Position numbers and translations under genes: made by a program. A DNA stretch of 34,062 nt. Origin: UBA1381 sp964399965 (GTDB taxonomy: Bacteria; Bacillota; Clostridia; UBA1381). The stretch spans positions 1-34,062 of the forward strand of contig CAYNRX010000025.1 of assembly GCA_964399965.1 (NCBI GenBank). Direction: 5' to 3'. Of this stretch, positions 8,159 to 17,245 are shown piece after piece. Below the pieces are notes generated by a model, which had not been told where the DNA came from, did not search any database, and saw only the letters and a list, made by a program, of their open reading frames with translations. The number at the start of each line of letters is the position of its first letter. Position 1 is the stretch's first letter.

Positions 8159-10505
8159 TCTGATTCCCATCTCCGCCAAGGTGCACAGACGGCAGAACAG
8201 AATGACAATCATTTGCATTATCCTTGCTGTGTTCCTTGTTACTGCTATTTTCAGTATGGCGGAAATGGAACTGCGCAGCCAGCAGATACGCGCGATAATC
8301 AACTATGGAAACTGGCATATCGGAATCAAAAATATCAGTGAAGAAGATGCAGCCTTGATAGCCGAACGGCCGGACGTTGAAGCTTTCTCTCCGTATGAGG
8401 CTTTGAACTATCGCCTGCGGGACAATTACGAGCTTGGCGGTAAACAGATCGCGATCTGTGCCGTGGGTGAAGACTTTGTAACCGATATTTATCCTGACGG
8501 GCTTGCAGAGGGCGCGTTTCCCGATTCGGAAAGTGAGGTTATCCTGACATATAACGCAAAGGAAGCCCTAAGGATTTCGATCGGTGATACTGTAGACATC
8601 ACGATACCGACAGGCGATATTATTCAATATACGGTGTCGGGCTTTGTAACGGATACGATCATGACCGACCGCGCCGATGCGATCGCCGTGCTCATGCCGC
8701 CCGAACCGTTCAAAGAAATATGCGCAAAGGTACAGGACCGCGAGCTTACCGATATAGATATGATGTATTATGTGCAGTTTAAGGACAATGTAAATATCGC
8801 AAGGTCAATACAGGACGTCAAGACCCAATTCAGCCTGACAGATGAGCAAGTTGGTGAGAATACTGCCCTGCTTGGGACAATGGGCTACAGCGGCAGTTAC
8901 GTGATGCAGGGGCTTTATGTTATAGCCGGTGTGCTTTTTGTTCTCGTGCTTACCGCGGGTGTACTGATGATCGCCAGCAGTATGAACAGCAATATCGCAC
9001 AGCGGACGGAATTTTTCGGTATGCTGCGCTGTATCGGTGCAGAGCGTAAGCAGGTCATGCGCTTCGTAAGGCTTGAAGCACTCAATTGGTGTAAAACGGC
9101 AATCCCGATCGGCGTGGGGATAGGCATTGTTCTGACATGGATACTGTGTGCGGCTCTGCGGGTTTTGAGCGCAGGATTTTTCTCAACGCTTCCGGTGTTC
9201 GGCGTAAGCATCAGCGGCATCATTATGGGCATTATTGTGGGCTTGCTTACCGTCCTTATAGCGGCGCAGGCTCCGGCGAAAAAGGCCTCAAAGGTATCGC
9301 CGCTTGCAGCCGTGTCCGGAAATACCGGTCAAGTGAAAAATATCCGCCGGGCGGCAAACACAAGGCGGATGAAGATCGAAACGGCGCTCGGTATTCACCA
9401 CGCAAAACAGAATAAAAAGAACCTGTTTTTGATGTCAGGCTCCTTTGCCGTCTGTATTGTGCTGTTCTTGTGCTTTTCCACACTAATAGACTTTATGAAT
9501 CATGCGCTTACGCCGCTTCGCCCATACACTCCTGATGTTTCCATCGTAAGCAAGGATAATACCTGTTCCGTCCCAAAGGATATAGTTACAGAGCTGTACG
9601 GGAGAGAGGGGATCAAGCGGGTATTCGGAAGGATGTTTGCCTACGATATACCTGCCGAAGTCAACGGCGAAGCGAAAAATGTCATGCTGATCTCGTATGA
9701 GGCGTATCAGATGAACTGGGTGGATGAAGAACATTGGGCATCAGATCGTGTCGGCTTTGAAAAAGTTGTGAAGGATACGGGCGAAGGCTATGTAATGGTA
9801 TCATATAAAGAACAGAATAACATAAAAGATGGAGATGTTATATCAACATCGCTTGGCGATCTGACGGTTGCGGCAACCTTATATGTCTGCCCGTTTACCG
9901 GCGATGAGGACACTGTTGTGCTTGTCTGCTCCGAGGCGCTTTTTACCAAATTGACCGGAGAAACCGATTATACAATCATAGATGTTCAGTTCAGTTTCGG
10001 CGCTTCGGAAGAGGACGTGGAAGCGGTCCGCGCATATGCAGGTCAAGATTATACTTTCTCGGATCGGCGTTTGGATAATCAGGAAGCAGCCGGCGCATAC
10101 TATTCGTTTGTTCTGTTCATCTACGGATTTCTCGCGATTATTGCCATGATTACGGTATTCAATATCATGAACAGCGTTTCCATGAGCGTGTCGGCAAGAA
10201 TGAAACAGTACGGAGCGATGCGCGCGGTCGGCATGGACATGGCACAGATGAAACGAATGATATATGCCGAGACCTTTACTTATGCGATTTCAGGCACACT
10301 CGCAGGCATAGTATTAGGAATACCTCTCCACCGGTTCTCATGGCAAAACCTGATCTATAATCAATGGAAGGATCCTTGGATATTCCCTGTGCTTGCATTG
10401 ATCGTTATTGTTTCGTTGGTGATCGTATCCTGCATATTGGCGGTACGGAACCCATTAAAACGCATTGAAAACATGTCGGTAGTTGATGTGATTTCCGAAC
10501 AGTGA
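8142..10505 (+). CDS. FtsX-type ABC transporter permease, duplicated architecture
   Basis: The 787-residue protein has TM1 near residues 19-38, a large extracytoplasmic domain of about 215 residues, three helices (about 265-395) forming an FtsX unit that ends in APAKKASKVSPLAAV, then TM5 near 440, a second extracytoplasmic domain, and three C-terminal helices with a second FtsX unit. This double FtsX design with two outer domains is larger than BceB (about 650 residues). Upstream GGGAGGGAAG supports ATG 8142. It probably partners the overlapping ATPase to remove or sense membrane-active compounds. Confidence 0.92.
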   Translation: MKNYLSLIPISAKVHRRQNRMTIICIILAVFLVTAIFSMAEMELRSQQIRAIINYGNWHIGIKNISEEDAALIAERPDVEAFSPYEALNYRLRDNYELGGKQIAICAVGEDFVTDIYPDGLAEGAFPDSESEVILTYNAKEALRISIGDTVDITIPTGDIIQYTVSGFVTDTIMTDRADAIAVLMPPEPFKEICAKVQDRELTDIDMMYYVQFKDNVNIARSIQDVKTQFSLTDEQVGENTALLGTMGYSGSYVMQGLYVIAGVLFVLVLTAGVLMIASSMNSNIAQRTEFFGMLRCIGAERKQVMRFVRLEALNWCKTAIPIGVGIGIVLTWILCAALRVLSAGFFSTLPVFGVSISGIIMGIIVGLLTVLIAAQAPAKKASKVSPLAAVSGNTGQVKNIRRAANTRRMKIETALGIHHAKQNKKNLFLMSGSFAVCIVLFLCFSTLIDFMNHALTPLRPYTPDVSIVSKDNTCSVPKDIVTELYGREGIKRVFGRMFAYDIPAEVNGEAKNVMLISYEAYQMNWVDEEHWASDRVGFEKVVKDTGEGYVMVSYKEQNNIKDGDVISTSLGDLTVAATLYVCPFTGDEDTVVLVCSEALFTKLTGETDYTIIDVQFSFGASEEDVEAVRAYAGQDYTFSDRRLDNQEAAGAYYSFVLFIYGFLAIIAMITVFNIMNSVSMSVSARMKQYGAMRAVGMDMAQMKRMIYAETFTYAISGTLAGIVLGIPLHRFSWQNLIYNQWKDPWIFPVLALIVIVSLVIVSCILAVRNPLKRIENMSVVDVISEQ

Positions 10506-10515
10506 AAAGTGATAT

Positions 10516-10550
10516 AAAAACAACCGGGACGCTTATTTGCGTCCCGGTTG
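10516..10550. terminator. Strong terminator between convergent genes
   Basis: A perfect 12-bp stem (CAACCGGGACGC at 10521-10532 and its complement at 10539-10550) encloses a TTATTT loop. On the minus strand it is followed by TTTTTAT, so it efficiently ends the M13 peptidase transcript. It also lies 15 bases after the permease stop on the plus strand, where the T tract is weaker. Confidence 0.9.
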
Positions 10551-10585
10551 TTGCTTATGATTTTGTTGCTTATAATTTAGTTGGC

Positions 10586-12709
10586 TTACCAGATACGCAC
10601 CCGATCTTCGGGAGCAACCCACATACCGTCGCCTTCTTGGATATCAAAGGTTTCATAAAATTCGTCACAATTAACTACCACGCGGTTGACACGCAGCTTT
10701 TCGGTGCTGTGTACGTCAGCCTGCGCCGCATACTGGCAGTATTCCCGGCTGGCGGTTGCCGCCCAGCTGTTTGCCATGCTCTTGTAGAGCGTTTCAAAGT
10801 CGGGGTTCTCAAGGCCTGCCACAATTTCTGTAATGCAGGCAGCCGCGCCTTGATCCGCTACGTTTTCGCTTAAAGTCAGCGTTCCATTCATCGGGATACC
10901 GGGAACGCCTTCCTTGCCGTCATAAAAGTCGATCATTTCCTGACAGAGCTGCTGGAACGCCGCATAGTCCTCCTCCGTCCACCAGTCAGCCGCATTGCCG
11001 TTTTCATCAAACTTAGCCCCGTTGTTATCAAAAGCGTGGGTGATTTCATGGGCGATGACATACCCGATACCGCCGAGGTTCTGCTCGTAAGAAGCGTTCA
11101 CATCATACATCGGCGCCTGCAAAATGGCAGCCGGGAAGGTAATGTCGTTCTGCTGCGGGCTGTAGCAGGCGTTAACGGTAAAAGGATACATCAGCCACTG
11201 GGATTTATCCACCGGCTGACCCTGCAACGCAATATTTTCAGCCTTCTGCGCCGCTGTAATCGCCAGCATATTGGTGAAGTAGCTGCCGCCCTCCTCGGCG
11301 GATAATATCTCTGCATTATCAATAGCGGATTCAAATTTATCCGGGTATCCAATTTTAACGCCCATCGTGTCGAGCTTTTTGAGTGCGCGTTCCTTGGTCG
11401 TGTCGCTCATCCAGTCAAGGTTTTGGATACGTGTCCTGTACACATCGATAATATCACGCACCATTTTTTCTACATCCTGCTTTGCCTGCTCGGAGAAATA
11501 CCGTTCGGCATACAGCTCGCCGATATAGTCGGGCATAGTATTTTGCAGTGTGAGCGCTGCCCGTTCTTCCGGCGAGTAGCTGCCGGACACACCCATGAAT
11601 TCCTGGTTAAAGGTATTGCTTGCGTCAATGAATTCCTGATTGAACGCGCCGCCCCAGCTGAGAAGAACCGTCAGCTTTGCCCATGCTTTTAGGGTGTCCA
11701 CATTCCCATCTGTAAAATAATCCGCAAACGCTTCTGTCAGGCCCACGTCAGCAATGATGATCTCATCCGCCGGTTGCAAACCGGAATCGGCAAATACTGC
11801 ATCCATATCCACATTCGGGAACATGTCACGGATCTCCTGCATGGTAAATACATTATAGATTTTGTCCACATTGCCGGAATCCTCCGTATTCATCATAGAT
11901 GCGGACAATTCCTTTTCCATCTCGAAACAAGCATTTGCCATTGCCTCGGCATCAGCCTCCGTTTCGCCGCCTAAAACGAACAGCGTCTTCATATACTTCA
12001 GATAGCTCTCTATCTGCTGTTCCGTTCCGTTCTGGTATGTATCCTTCGGCAAATTGATGGCAATCGGTGAAAAGACAAGCGTGTATTTTGTGCTGTCCTT
12101 CATGTCGATGGTAAGACCGAAGCCCATATATTGATAGATATATAATTCATCAACTAATTTGCTCTGAATTTCAATGAGGTCGTCTATGGTCTCGGCAGTA
12201 TCTATTAGCTCCAGATAGGGTGTGAGCGGTGCGATCCCGATTTCGTTTCTTGACTCCATATCGGCCACGTTTTTATAAAAGTCAGCAATCTTCTGTTCTT
12301 TTGTACCCTTTTCATAGGTCCCGCTGATAATCTCCTGAATAATAGCGTCAACCGCGTCTGTACTCTTGTCCTGCAGATCGTATAAAGAACCGCTGATGAC
12401 GCGCCCGGGCTGGATCTGCAGGTTATTTAACGTATCTTTATTAACCGTTGCATAAAAATCATCCTTCAGATTGGTTCCAAAGAGGGAGTATACCCGTTCG
12501 ATGAAAAGTTCCATCTGCTCTGTTGTCACATTTTCGTCGGAAGAAAAAATCCCTTCCGCCGTTCCAGCAACAATGCCTGCGTCAAACACATCGGCAAGCT
12601 CTGTCTGGGCCCACTCCGGAATATCGGTAAAGCTCTCGGCCGGGATGGCAACTCGTGCGTTGTGTCCGGTCGGCTCGGGCAGCTCGCCGAATGCTCTCTT
12701 TAGCATCAC
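10586..12709 (-). CDS. M13 (neprilysin-like) metallopeptidase, downstream part of a frameshifted SLH-peptidase
   Basis: The 707-residue frame carries an M13 peptidase: zinc site HEITH in VIAHEITHAFDNNG, the downstream glutamate in ENVADQGA, and the family C-terminus ending RVRIW. Its first 70 or so residues are SLH repeats, and the same frame continues upstream of the first ATG to about 12777 with an SLH repeat core (IIKGYEDG, then NVTRAEALVMLKRAF). Signal peptide and first SLH half are in another frame at 12759-13127. One extra A in a seven-A run at 12781-12787 separates them. Rejoined, the protein would have about 846 residues, a secreted cell-wall-anchored peptidase. As drawn this fragment has no export signal, so it is either a pseudogene, a slippage-dependent gene or a sequencing artefact. 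Confidence 0.85.
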   Translation of the reverse strand: MMLKRAFGELPEPTGHNARVAIPAESFTDIPEWAQTELADVFDAGIVAGTAEGIFSSDENVTTEQMELFIERVYSLFGTNLKDDFYATVNKDTLNNLQIQPGRVISGSLYDLQDKSTDAVDAIIQEIISGTYEKGTKEQKIADFYKNVADMESRNEIGIAPLTPYLELIDTAETIDDLIEIQSKLVDELYIYQYMGFGLTIDMKDSTKYTLVFSPIAINLPKDTYQNGTEQQIESYLKYMKTLFVLGGETEADAEAMANACFEMEKELSASMMNTEDSGNVDKIYNVFTMQEIRDMFPNVDMDAVFADSGLQPADEIIIADVGLTEAFADYFTDGNVDTLKAWAKLTVLLSWGGAFNQEFIDASNTFNQEFMGVSGSYSPEERAALTLQNTMPDYIGELYAERYFSEQAKQDVEKMVRDIIDVYRTRIQNLDWMSDTTKERALKKLDTMGVKIGYPDKFESAIDNAEILSAEEGGSYFTNMLAITAAQKAENIALQGQPVDKSQWLMYPFTVNACYSPQQNDITFPAAILQAPMYDVNASYEQNLGGIGYVIAHEITHAFDNNGAKFDENGNAADWWTEEDYAAFQQLCQEMIDFYDGKEGVPGIPMNGTLTLSENVADQGAAACITEIVAGLENPDFETLYKSMANSWAATASREYCQYAAQADVHSTEKLRVNRVVVNCDEFYETFDIQEGDGMWVAPEDRVRIW

Positions 12710-12758
12710 CAGAGCCTCGGCACGGGTAACATTCCACTCCTCATGCAGCTGCCCGTCC

Positions 12759-13127
12759 TCATAGCCTTTGATGATATCTGTTTTTTTCTACACCGGGATT
12801 ATAATCGTCTGCTGCCTGCAGAAGCATTGCAGCGACTTCTCCTCTTGTTGCGTCCTCATCCGCTGCCGCATCAGTGACTGTTGGTGTAGTACCATCCCAC
12901 AGCTCAGCAGGTACAGAGCTGACACTTAACTGCTCCTCCTCGGAAAGACCGTTGTACCAATCAAGCCATTCCAGTGTTTCCTGCGACAGTTCGGAACGGT
13001 CAAATTCCTCACCTTGAAACTGTACGGTATTCTCACTTACAGTTGTATCTTCGCCTTGCGCAAATACTGCGGGTACATTTACAAGCATTAGTCCGCACAA
13101 TATAAGCGAAATAATTCTTTTTTTCAT
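12759..13127 (-). CDS. Signal peptide and SLH start of the SLH-M13 peptidase (N-terminal fragment)
   Basis: This 122-residue frame begins with a clear signal peptide (KKR, hydrophobic core, cleavage expected after AFA near residue 23). An acidic linker follows, then the start of an SLH domain (DATRGEVAAMLLQAADDYNPGVEK). After the seven-A run it changes sense and ends within seven codons. Removing one A restores a continuous frame into the SLH repeats and M13 domain downstream. AAGGAGAGA lies before the ATG. It follows the ABC permease gene by 38 bases and may share its transcript. Confidence 0.85.
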   Translation of the reverse strand: MKKRIISLILCGLMLVNVPAVFAQGEDTTVSENTVQFQGEEFDRSELSQETLEWLDWYNGLSEEEQLSVSSVPAELWDGTTPTVTDAAADEDATRGEVAAMLLQAADDYNPGVEKNRYHQRL

Positions 13128-13165
13128 ACTTAATCTCTCCTTGTTAAATTCTTTTTATATAAAGT

Positions 13166-14740
13166 TTACTGTCTCAGCCGGAATGTCTTCGGAGCAAAAC
13201 GGTAAACCAATATACATGCAATCATACAATACAGAATACAAAACACTATGGTAAGCGTTCCGAAAACGATTGTAGGCATTCTGACCTTTATCATATAATA
13301 GCAAACAACATATGTTGCGACCTTTACTACCTGATACATGCCGTTTTTTATTTCCGTTGCGGCATTGTACGGCTGCATCAGATAATATATCGTTAAGTAA
13401 TGTACCGAGAAAAATGCGCTCATGCACAGAATTGACACAATAATAACCGCATAATTAAGCACATTATCCGTTCCTCCCGTGATAAAAAGCAAGAGGGACA
13501 GCCCCGCACCGATAACCAAAGCCGGAAGTGCATTGATCTTCATAATCTCTCTTAGCCGGATCGCAAACAACTTTAAAATCATTCCCGGCTGCTTATAAAA
13601 CGGGTATGTCAGCAGGCTGTGATCACAGTTTACAAACAGCGCCTGTGTAAAACCGGTTCCGCGGTTTATGATGTACATGATAAACACAAAATACGGAAGC
13701 CAGTTTAATATCAGATGGTTTGTTACTTCCCTAAATTCAGGGAACACATACGAGGCTATAATCGCTCCGGCGATCAATACGAGGCATACATATGTGATCA
13801 TCTTTGACGCGCTCCAAAGAATGTTCTTGTGCCTTTTTATAAAAAGCTCATTTAAATATTCAAAGCCTTTGCGATCGCTTGTAATACTCGTATCTGCTGA
13901 TATATATTTTTCCGATTGTTTTCTCAGGGCTTGTGTCTTTTTATCGGCAAAAGGCTGCGTCTGTGCGAACAGATCCCGGAACACTGCTTTGTATTCATCG
14001 AATCTTATGACCTTAACGGCGCCGATAATTCCCAGCGGGACAAAGGCGATGAATAACGCTGTGCTCACAATTTGCGGGACAGCTATATTAACAGCCGGCA
14101 GGCCGCACGCAACTATGATCATCAAAGCCACAAACGCCCACAGGAATTTACCGAGCCTGTTTTCGTTATATGCAAGCCCTCTTTTTTCATAATCCCAAAG
14201 AGAAGTTGCAGCAACAAAAAGCTTTAGTTCCGCGATTGAAAACGGCAGGATAACATCGAGCCATAAAGGCAGATCAAGCATAGACCCTACCAGGATCATA
14301 AAAGGCATAAAGCCTATTACGACCTTCAAAATGGCGTATCCGTAATTTATCAAAACATATTGCTTTGCATCCATGCGCATAAGGAATACCGCATAATATT
14401 TTTCCTTTGAGGGGTTAAATAAATTGGTATTCATAAACGCCCCGATTATTGTCAGGAACAAAAGCATATGCAAAAACAATTCACTTTTATTAGAATACCC
14501 GTCATATCCGTAGGCAACAATTGCATAGATGCACATCAGATAGATGAACTTCCCTAAAAAAGCCGACAGTATTTCCCATATGGCTGACAAGATATTCGCA
14601 AATATTTTTAAGCCCCTTGCGCCATACAATACGGACGGTAAGATCATTTTGATCAGCAGCATCTGCTTTAAGGCGTACAAAATACTGTTTACACGATATG
14701 TATTCTTAAGCGCAAAGGAGATTTTGAGTGTTTTATTCAT
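13166..14740 (-). CDS. ABC transporter permease (multi-span, ABC-2-like)
   Basis: The protein of about 524 residues has around 12 hydrophobic segments and no enzymatic motif. It is preceded by, and overlaps by eight bases (ATGAATAA), an ABC ATPase gene, so it is the membrane partner. The frame is open 18 codons upstream inside the ATPase gene, but ATG 14740 has GGGAGG before it and starts the hydrophobic family-like sequence (MNKTLKISFALKNTYRVN). Such unusual permeases are common in clostridial exporter operons with unknown substrate. Confidence 0.85.
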   Translation of the reverse strand: MNKTLKISFALKNTYRVNSILYALKQMLLIKMILPSVLYGARGLKIFANILSAIWEILSAFLGKFIYLMCIYAIVAYGYDGYSNKSELFLHMLLFLTIIGAFMNTNLFNPSKEKYYAVFLMRMDAKQYVLINYGYAILKVVIGFMPFMILVGSMLDLPLWLDVILPFSIAELKLFVAATSLWDYEKRGLAYNENRLGKFLWAFVALMIIVACGLPAVNIAVPQIVSTALFIAFVPLGIIGAVKVIRFDEYKAVFRDLFAQTQPFADKKTQALRKQSEKYISADTSITSDRKGFEYLNELFIKRHKNILWSASKMITYVCLVLIAGAIIASYVFPEFREVTNHLILNWLPYFVFIMYIINRGTGFTQALFVNCDHSLLTYPFYKQPGMILKLFAIRLREIMKINALPALVIGAGLSLLLFITGGTDNVLNYAVIIVSILCMSAFFSVHYLTIYYLMQPYNAATEIKNGMYQVVKVATYVVCYYMIKVRMPTIVFGTLTIVFCILYCMIACILVYRFAPKTFRLRQ

Positions 14741-15452
14741 TCCCGTCCTCCCGCAATGCTTCAATGATCTTGCCCTTAAAGTCTTTATTATCAAGATTTA
14801 CTTTTTCCACAATCTCCAGCTCCCCGTGACTTAAAAGCACGCTGTCATCACAAAGGTCAAGCGCAAGATCAAGGATGTGTGTGGAAAAAATAATGATACA
14901 TTCGTTCTTCAAGGTGCGCAGCAACTGTTTCGTTTCTTCCGCGACCACCACGTCAAGAGACGTAAGCGGTTCGTCCAAAAGCAGGATATTGGGTTTTGCT
15001 ATGATATTTACAAGCATCTGCATTTTGTTTTTCATACCGTGAGAATAGTCCTTTAACAGCTTGTCACGATCCTCCGGCGCGATGCTCATATAATCAAAAT
15101 ATTCGTCAATAGACTTTTTGTCTGAAATGGATTTTTCGTTAATGTCTATAAAGAATTTCAAGAACTCCCGTCCCGTCAAAAATTCCGGTACGGTAGGGGT
15201 AGAGAGGACGTAGCCGATATCGTCAGCCTTGACCTCACGCCGCCGTCCGTTTTCTTCAATATAGAAATTGCCGCTGTCAGCTTTCAAGTCGCGGTTTAAA
15301 CAGTTAAAAAGCGTCGTCTTACCTGCACCGTTTCGTCCCAAAAGCCCGTAAATTTCCCCTTTTTCAAAAGTAAAATCAATATCCCTTAAAACTTCTTTTC
15401 TTTCAAAACTTTTTGATAAGTGTTCGATTGTAAATTTTATATTCTCAGCCAT
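14733..15452 (-). CDS. ABC transporter ATP-binding protein
   Basis: The 239-residue ATPase has Walker A GRNGAGKTT, Walker B ILLLDEPLTSLD and H-loop STHI. Its signature reads YSHGMKNKM rather than LSGGQ, a variant found in a subset of ABC-2-type exporter ATPases. AAGGAG lies before the ATG. It is coupled to the downstream permease by an eight-base overlap. No dedicated regulator gene is adjacent; upstream there are only remnants of coding sequence at 15482-15720. Confidence 0.92.
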   Translation of the reverse strand: MAENIKFTIEHLSKSFERKEVLRDIDFTFEKGEIYGLLGRNGAGKTTLFNCLNRDLKADSGNFYIEENGRRREVKADDIGYVLSTPTVPEFLTGREFLKFFIDINEKSISDKKSIDEYFDYMSIAPEDRDKLLKDYSHGMKNKMQMLVNIIAKPNILLLDEPLTSLDVVVAEETKQLLRTLKNECIIIFSTHILDLALDLCDDSVLLSHGELEIVEKVNLDNKDFKGKIIEALREDGNE

Positions 15453-15561
15453 TTATTAAATCTCCTTAGCGTAATAGGTTACAGTGTTTTATGATCTTCC
15501 CTCAGCAGAGACGTATCCGCACAGTTTCTTGATTTCACCGACAATTTGCTATACCAATATG

Positions 15562-15720
15562 TTATTGGAATTCACCTTGAATATCTTTCTGATCGGCCGT
15601 CTGATCATCTCCGTTTTTACCAACAATAATTGCGGAGCTGACGCCGCCAACATAATTTCCTTTTCCTGAAGCAACCTTAAGACAACCAGCAGCGCTGTCG
15701 CTGAATATAACTTCTAACAT
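15562..15720 (-). pseudogene. Truncated DUF1835-like N-terminus (52 codons)
   Basis: ATG 15720, with AGGAGG nine bases upstream, opens a 52-codon frame starting MLEVIFSDSAAGCLKVA, which resembles the beginning of DUF1835 domain proteins (usually over 200 residues). It stops at 15562. A second open scrap in another frame follows on the minus strand, encoding GEIKKLCGYVSAEGRS and ending near 15482. These look like remains of genes lost between the DUF6054 gene and the ABC genes. The family assignment rests on my memory of the N-terminal pattern. Confidence 0.55.
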
Positions 15721-15733
15721 AATATAAAGCCTC

Positions 15734-16060
15734 CTACAGCAGTTCTCTTAGTTTATCAAGAAACGCTTCCTCTCCAACTGTGTTGAGTTTAAAAAGCACC
15801 GCTTGGCTCCCGCCTGCTGTAATTGCCGAAAGATGGATAGAATCGGTATCACCTTGAAACAGCGTTACATTAAGGCTCACGCGGTTGGAGCCGGACCAAC
15901 TGTAACGCTCAAAAATACGGATACTGCACCGCGCGCTGCCGCTTTGAAAATCACTGGAATCTTCCAAAGTCGCGGACATGCTTCCGTTTAATATTCCATC
16001 TTCTATTTTCCGAAGGATTTGATCAAAATCCCCATGAATTGTTTGTTCTAATTTAGCCAT
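15734..16060 (-). CDS. DUF6054 family protein
   Basis: The 108-residue protein begins MAKLEQTIHGDFDQIL and ends EEAFLDKLRELL, a pattern I associate with DUF6054. It has no signal peptide, membrane segment or catalytic motif that I can identify. Four codons upstream also lie in frame, but GAGGTG before ATG 16060 and the family start favour MAKLEQ. One base separates it from the stop of the nucleotidyltransferase gene, so the two are surely cotranscribed. Function unknown. Confidence 0.75.
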   Translation of the reverse strand: MAKLEQTIHGDFDQILRKIEDGILNGSMSATLEDSSDFQSGSARCSIRIFERYSWSGSNRVSLNVTLFQGDTDSIHLSAITAGGSQAVLFKLNTVGEEAFLDKLRELL

Positions 16061-16061
16061 A

Positions 16062-16730
16062 CTACACCTCACAAATCCATTCAGACGCCCAGCCGAGCAA
16101 CAATTCGGAATAGCGGTTTAATTCCTCAGCAGAAAGCATTGCCTTTTTCTTTAATTCCATACCGGCTTTTAATACGAGCAGATCTTTGTCCTGCAGCAGA
16201 CAAAGAAGATCTATCTTTTTCTTTTCATATCGACCGGTTTTGAAAAAAGCAATTGCCTGCAGGGTAAAGGTAGATGCTTTAAAGATCCCTTTTAAAATAT
16301 CCGCACTTTTCTCATGCACCAGATTGTGTGCACACATATGATACACATTGCAGGCGCCGATCCTGATGGCACGGCGGATATCTACCTCTGCGATCCTGTC
16401 CCGTAGTTCATCCAAAGATCCCAGTATGGGAGTTGTGTCATAATAAAACTGGAACAAGTCCGACGGCTCCCATGCAAGTAACTCTTTTTTTCCAGAAACA
16501 AACCCGCATACCTTATCCCGGTTTGGGAGGGCATCGAGCATTTTGCTGTAGCTATCCAGATCTTTTGCAGACACCGAATCTAAAATCAGTACCGTATCAA
16601 TATCGCTGCTGTTTGTCGCCTCGCCGCGCCCATAGCTTCCCTGAAGTCCGAGAAACCATATCCGTCCTCCAAACAGATCCTGCGCCGCAGCAGTGTATTG
16701 TTTCATCCATTCATCAATTACAAAGCTCAT
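16062..16730 (-). CDS. Nucleotidyltransferase-domain protein (Pol beta superfamily)
   Basis: The 222-residue protein carries the nucleotidyltransferase motif GSYGRGEATNSSDID, with the GS of the nucleotide loop and the metal-binding D-x-D pair, near residues 33-47. The C-terminal half is helical and may bind substrate, as in lincosamide and aminoglycoside adenylyltransferases. The start is placed at 16730 because GGAGAAAAAA lies just before it; the open frame runs 27 codons further into the previous gene. The neighbours suggest modification of a small molecule, but the substrate is not readable. Confidence 0.85.
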   Translation of the reverse strand: MSFVIDEWMKQYTAAAQDLFGGRIWFLGLQGSYGRGEATNSSDIDTVLILDSVSAKDLDSYSKMLDALPNRDKVCGFVSGKKELLAWEPSDLFQFYYDTTPILGSLDELRDRIAEVDIRRAIRIGACNVYHMCAHNLVHEKSADILKGIFKASTFTLQAIAFFKTGRYEKKKIDLLCLLQDKDLLVLKAGMELKKKAMLSAEELNRYSELLLGWASEWICEV

Positions 16731-16740
16731 TTTTTTCTCC

Positions 16741-17160
16741 TTAAAACCATAACGGAGATTCTCCCGAAAATTCCGGAGCATCTCCGTTTCTGTACGGATC
16801 ATAACGATCACAATTACATCCGAATTCCTTGAGATATTCTATTTTGTTATCCTCAGACCAACGAATAATCGAAATCCCGTCAAACGCTTCGATTTTTCCA
16901 TCATCCATCTTATTCTTAAAATACCATTCTACAATTGTTTGATCTTCGGCATGTATCATCTGTTTAATATCCCATACGAGAACGGTTCCACGCTCATTCC
17001 ATTCGTCAAACCAGTGTTTTATCTTTTTAATGCCTGCATACTCCGGCCCCCAGCTTTCAATATATACAGCATCAGCCGAAAACAAATCTTCGATCCCGAG
17101 ATCCATTTTTTGCAGCCACATATCAAACCATAATCTGATTTTTTGCTCTCTAATATTCAT
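16741..17160 (-). CDS. NTF2-like / SnoaL-like family protein
   Basis: This 139-residue protein has the size and pattern of the NTF2-like superfamily: an N-terminal helix with WFDMWLQK, then a strand-rich body with alternating hydrophobic segments (VWDIKQMI, TIVEWYFKNK, FDGISIIRW, KIEYLKEF). Members bind or modify small hydrophobic molecules or are simple partners. ATG 17160 is preceded by GAGGAG at good spacing. It is the first gene of the operon driven by the promoter at 17246-17274. No catalytic residues can be assigned with confidence. Confidence 0.75.
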   Translation of the reverse strand: MNIREQKIRLWFDMWLQKMDLGIEDLFSADAVYIESWGPEYAGIKKIKHWFDEWNERGTVLVWDIKQMIHAEDQTIVEWYFKNKMDDGKIEAFDGISIIRWSEDNKIEYLKEFGCNCDRYDPYRNGDAPEFSGESPLWF

Positions 17161-17173
17161 ATTTTTACTCCTC

Positions 17174-17207
17174 AACTTGTTCCTTAACTTGTTCGCCAGA
17201 ACAAGTT
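17174..17207. promoter_or_regulatory. Triple half-site operator upstream of the NTF2-like gene
   Basis: AACTTGTTC and GAACAAGTT make a perfect 9-bp inverted repeat around a 4-base centre (17186-17207). A third copy of AACTTGTTC lies at 17174-17182, in direct orientation 12 bp away. The cluster is inside the leader, about 30-65 bases after the expected transcription start and just before the ribosome binding site. It fits a repressor roadblock, but no regulator gene is adjacent on this side. Confidence 0.7.
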
Positions 17208-17245
17208 GTTTCGGCTATCTTTGCCATATGCAGTTTAACGCTTAA

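Noticed and set aside
15484..15669. 61-codon plus-strand open frame in the gap before the ABC ATPase gene
   Set aside because: No ribosome binding site or recognisable sequence; the opposite strand holds a better explanation (DUF1835-like remnant).
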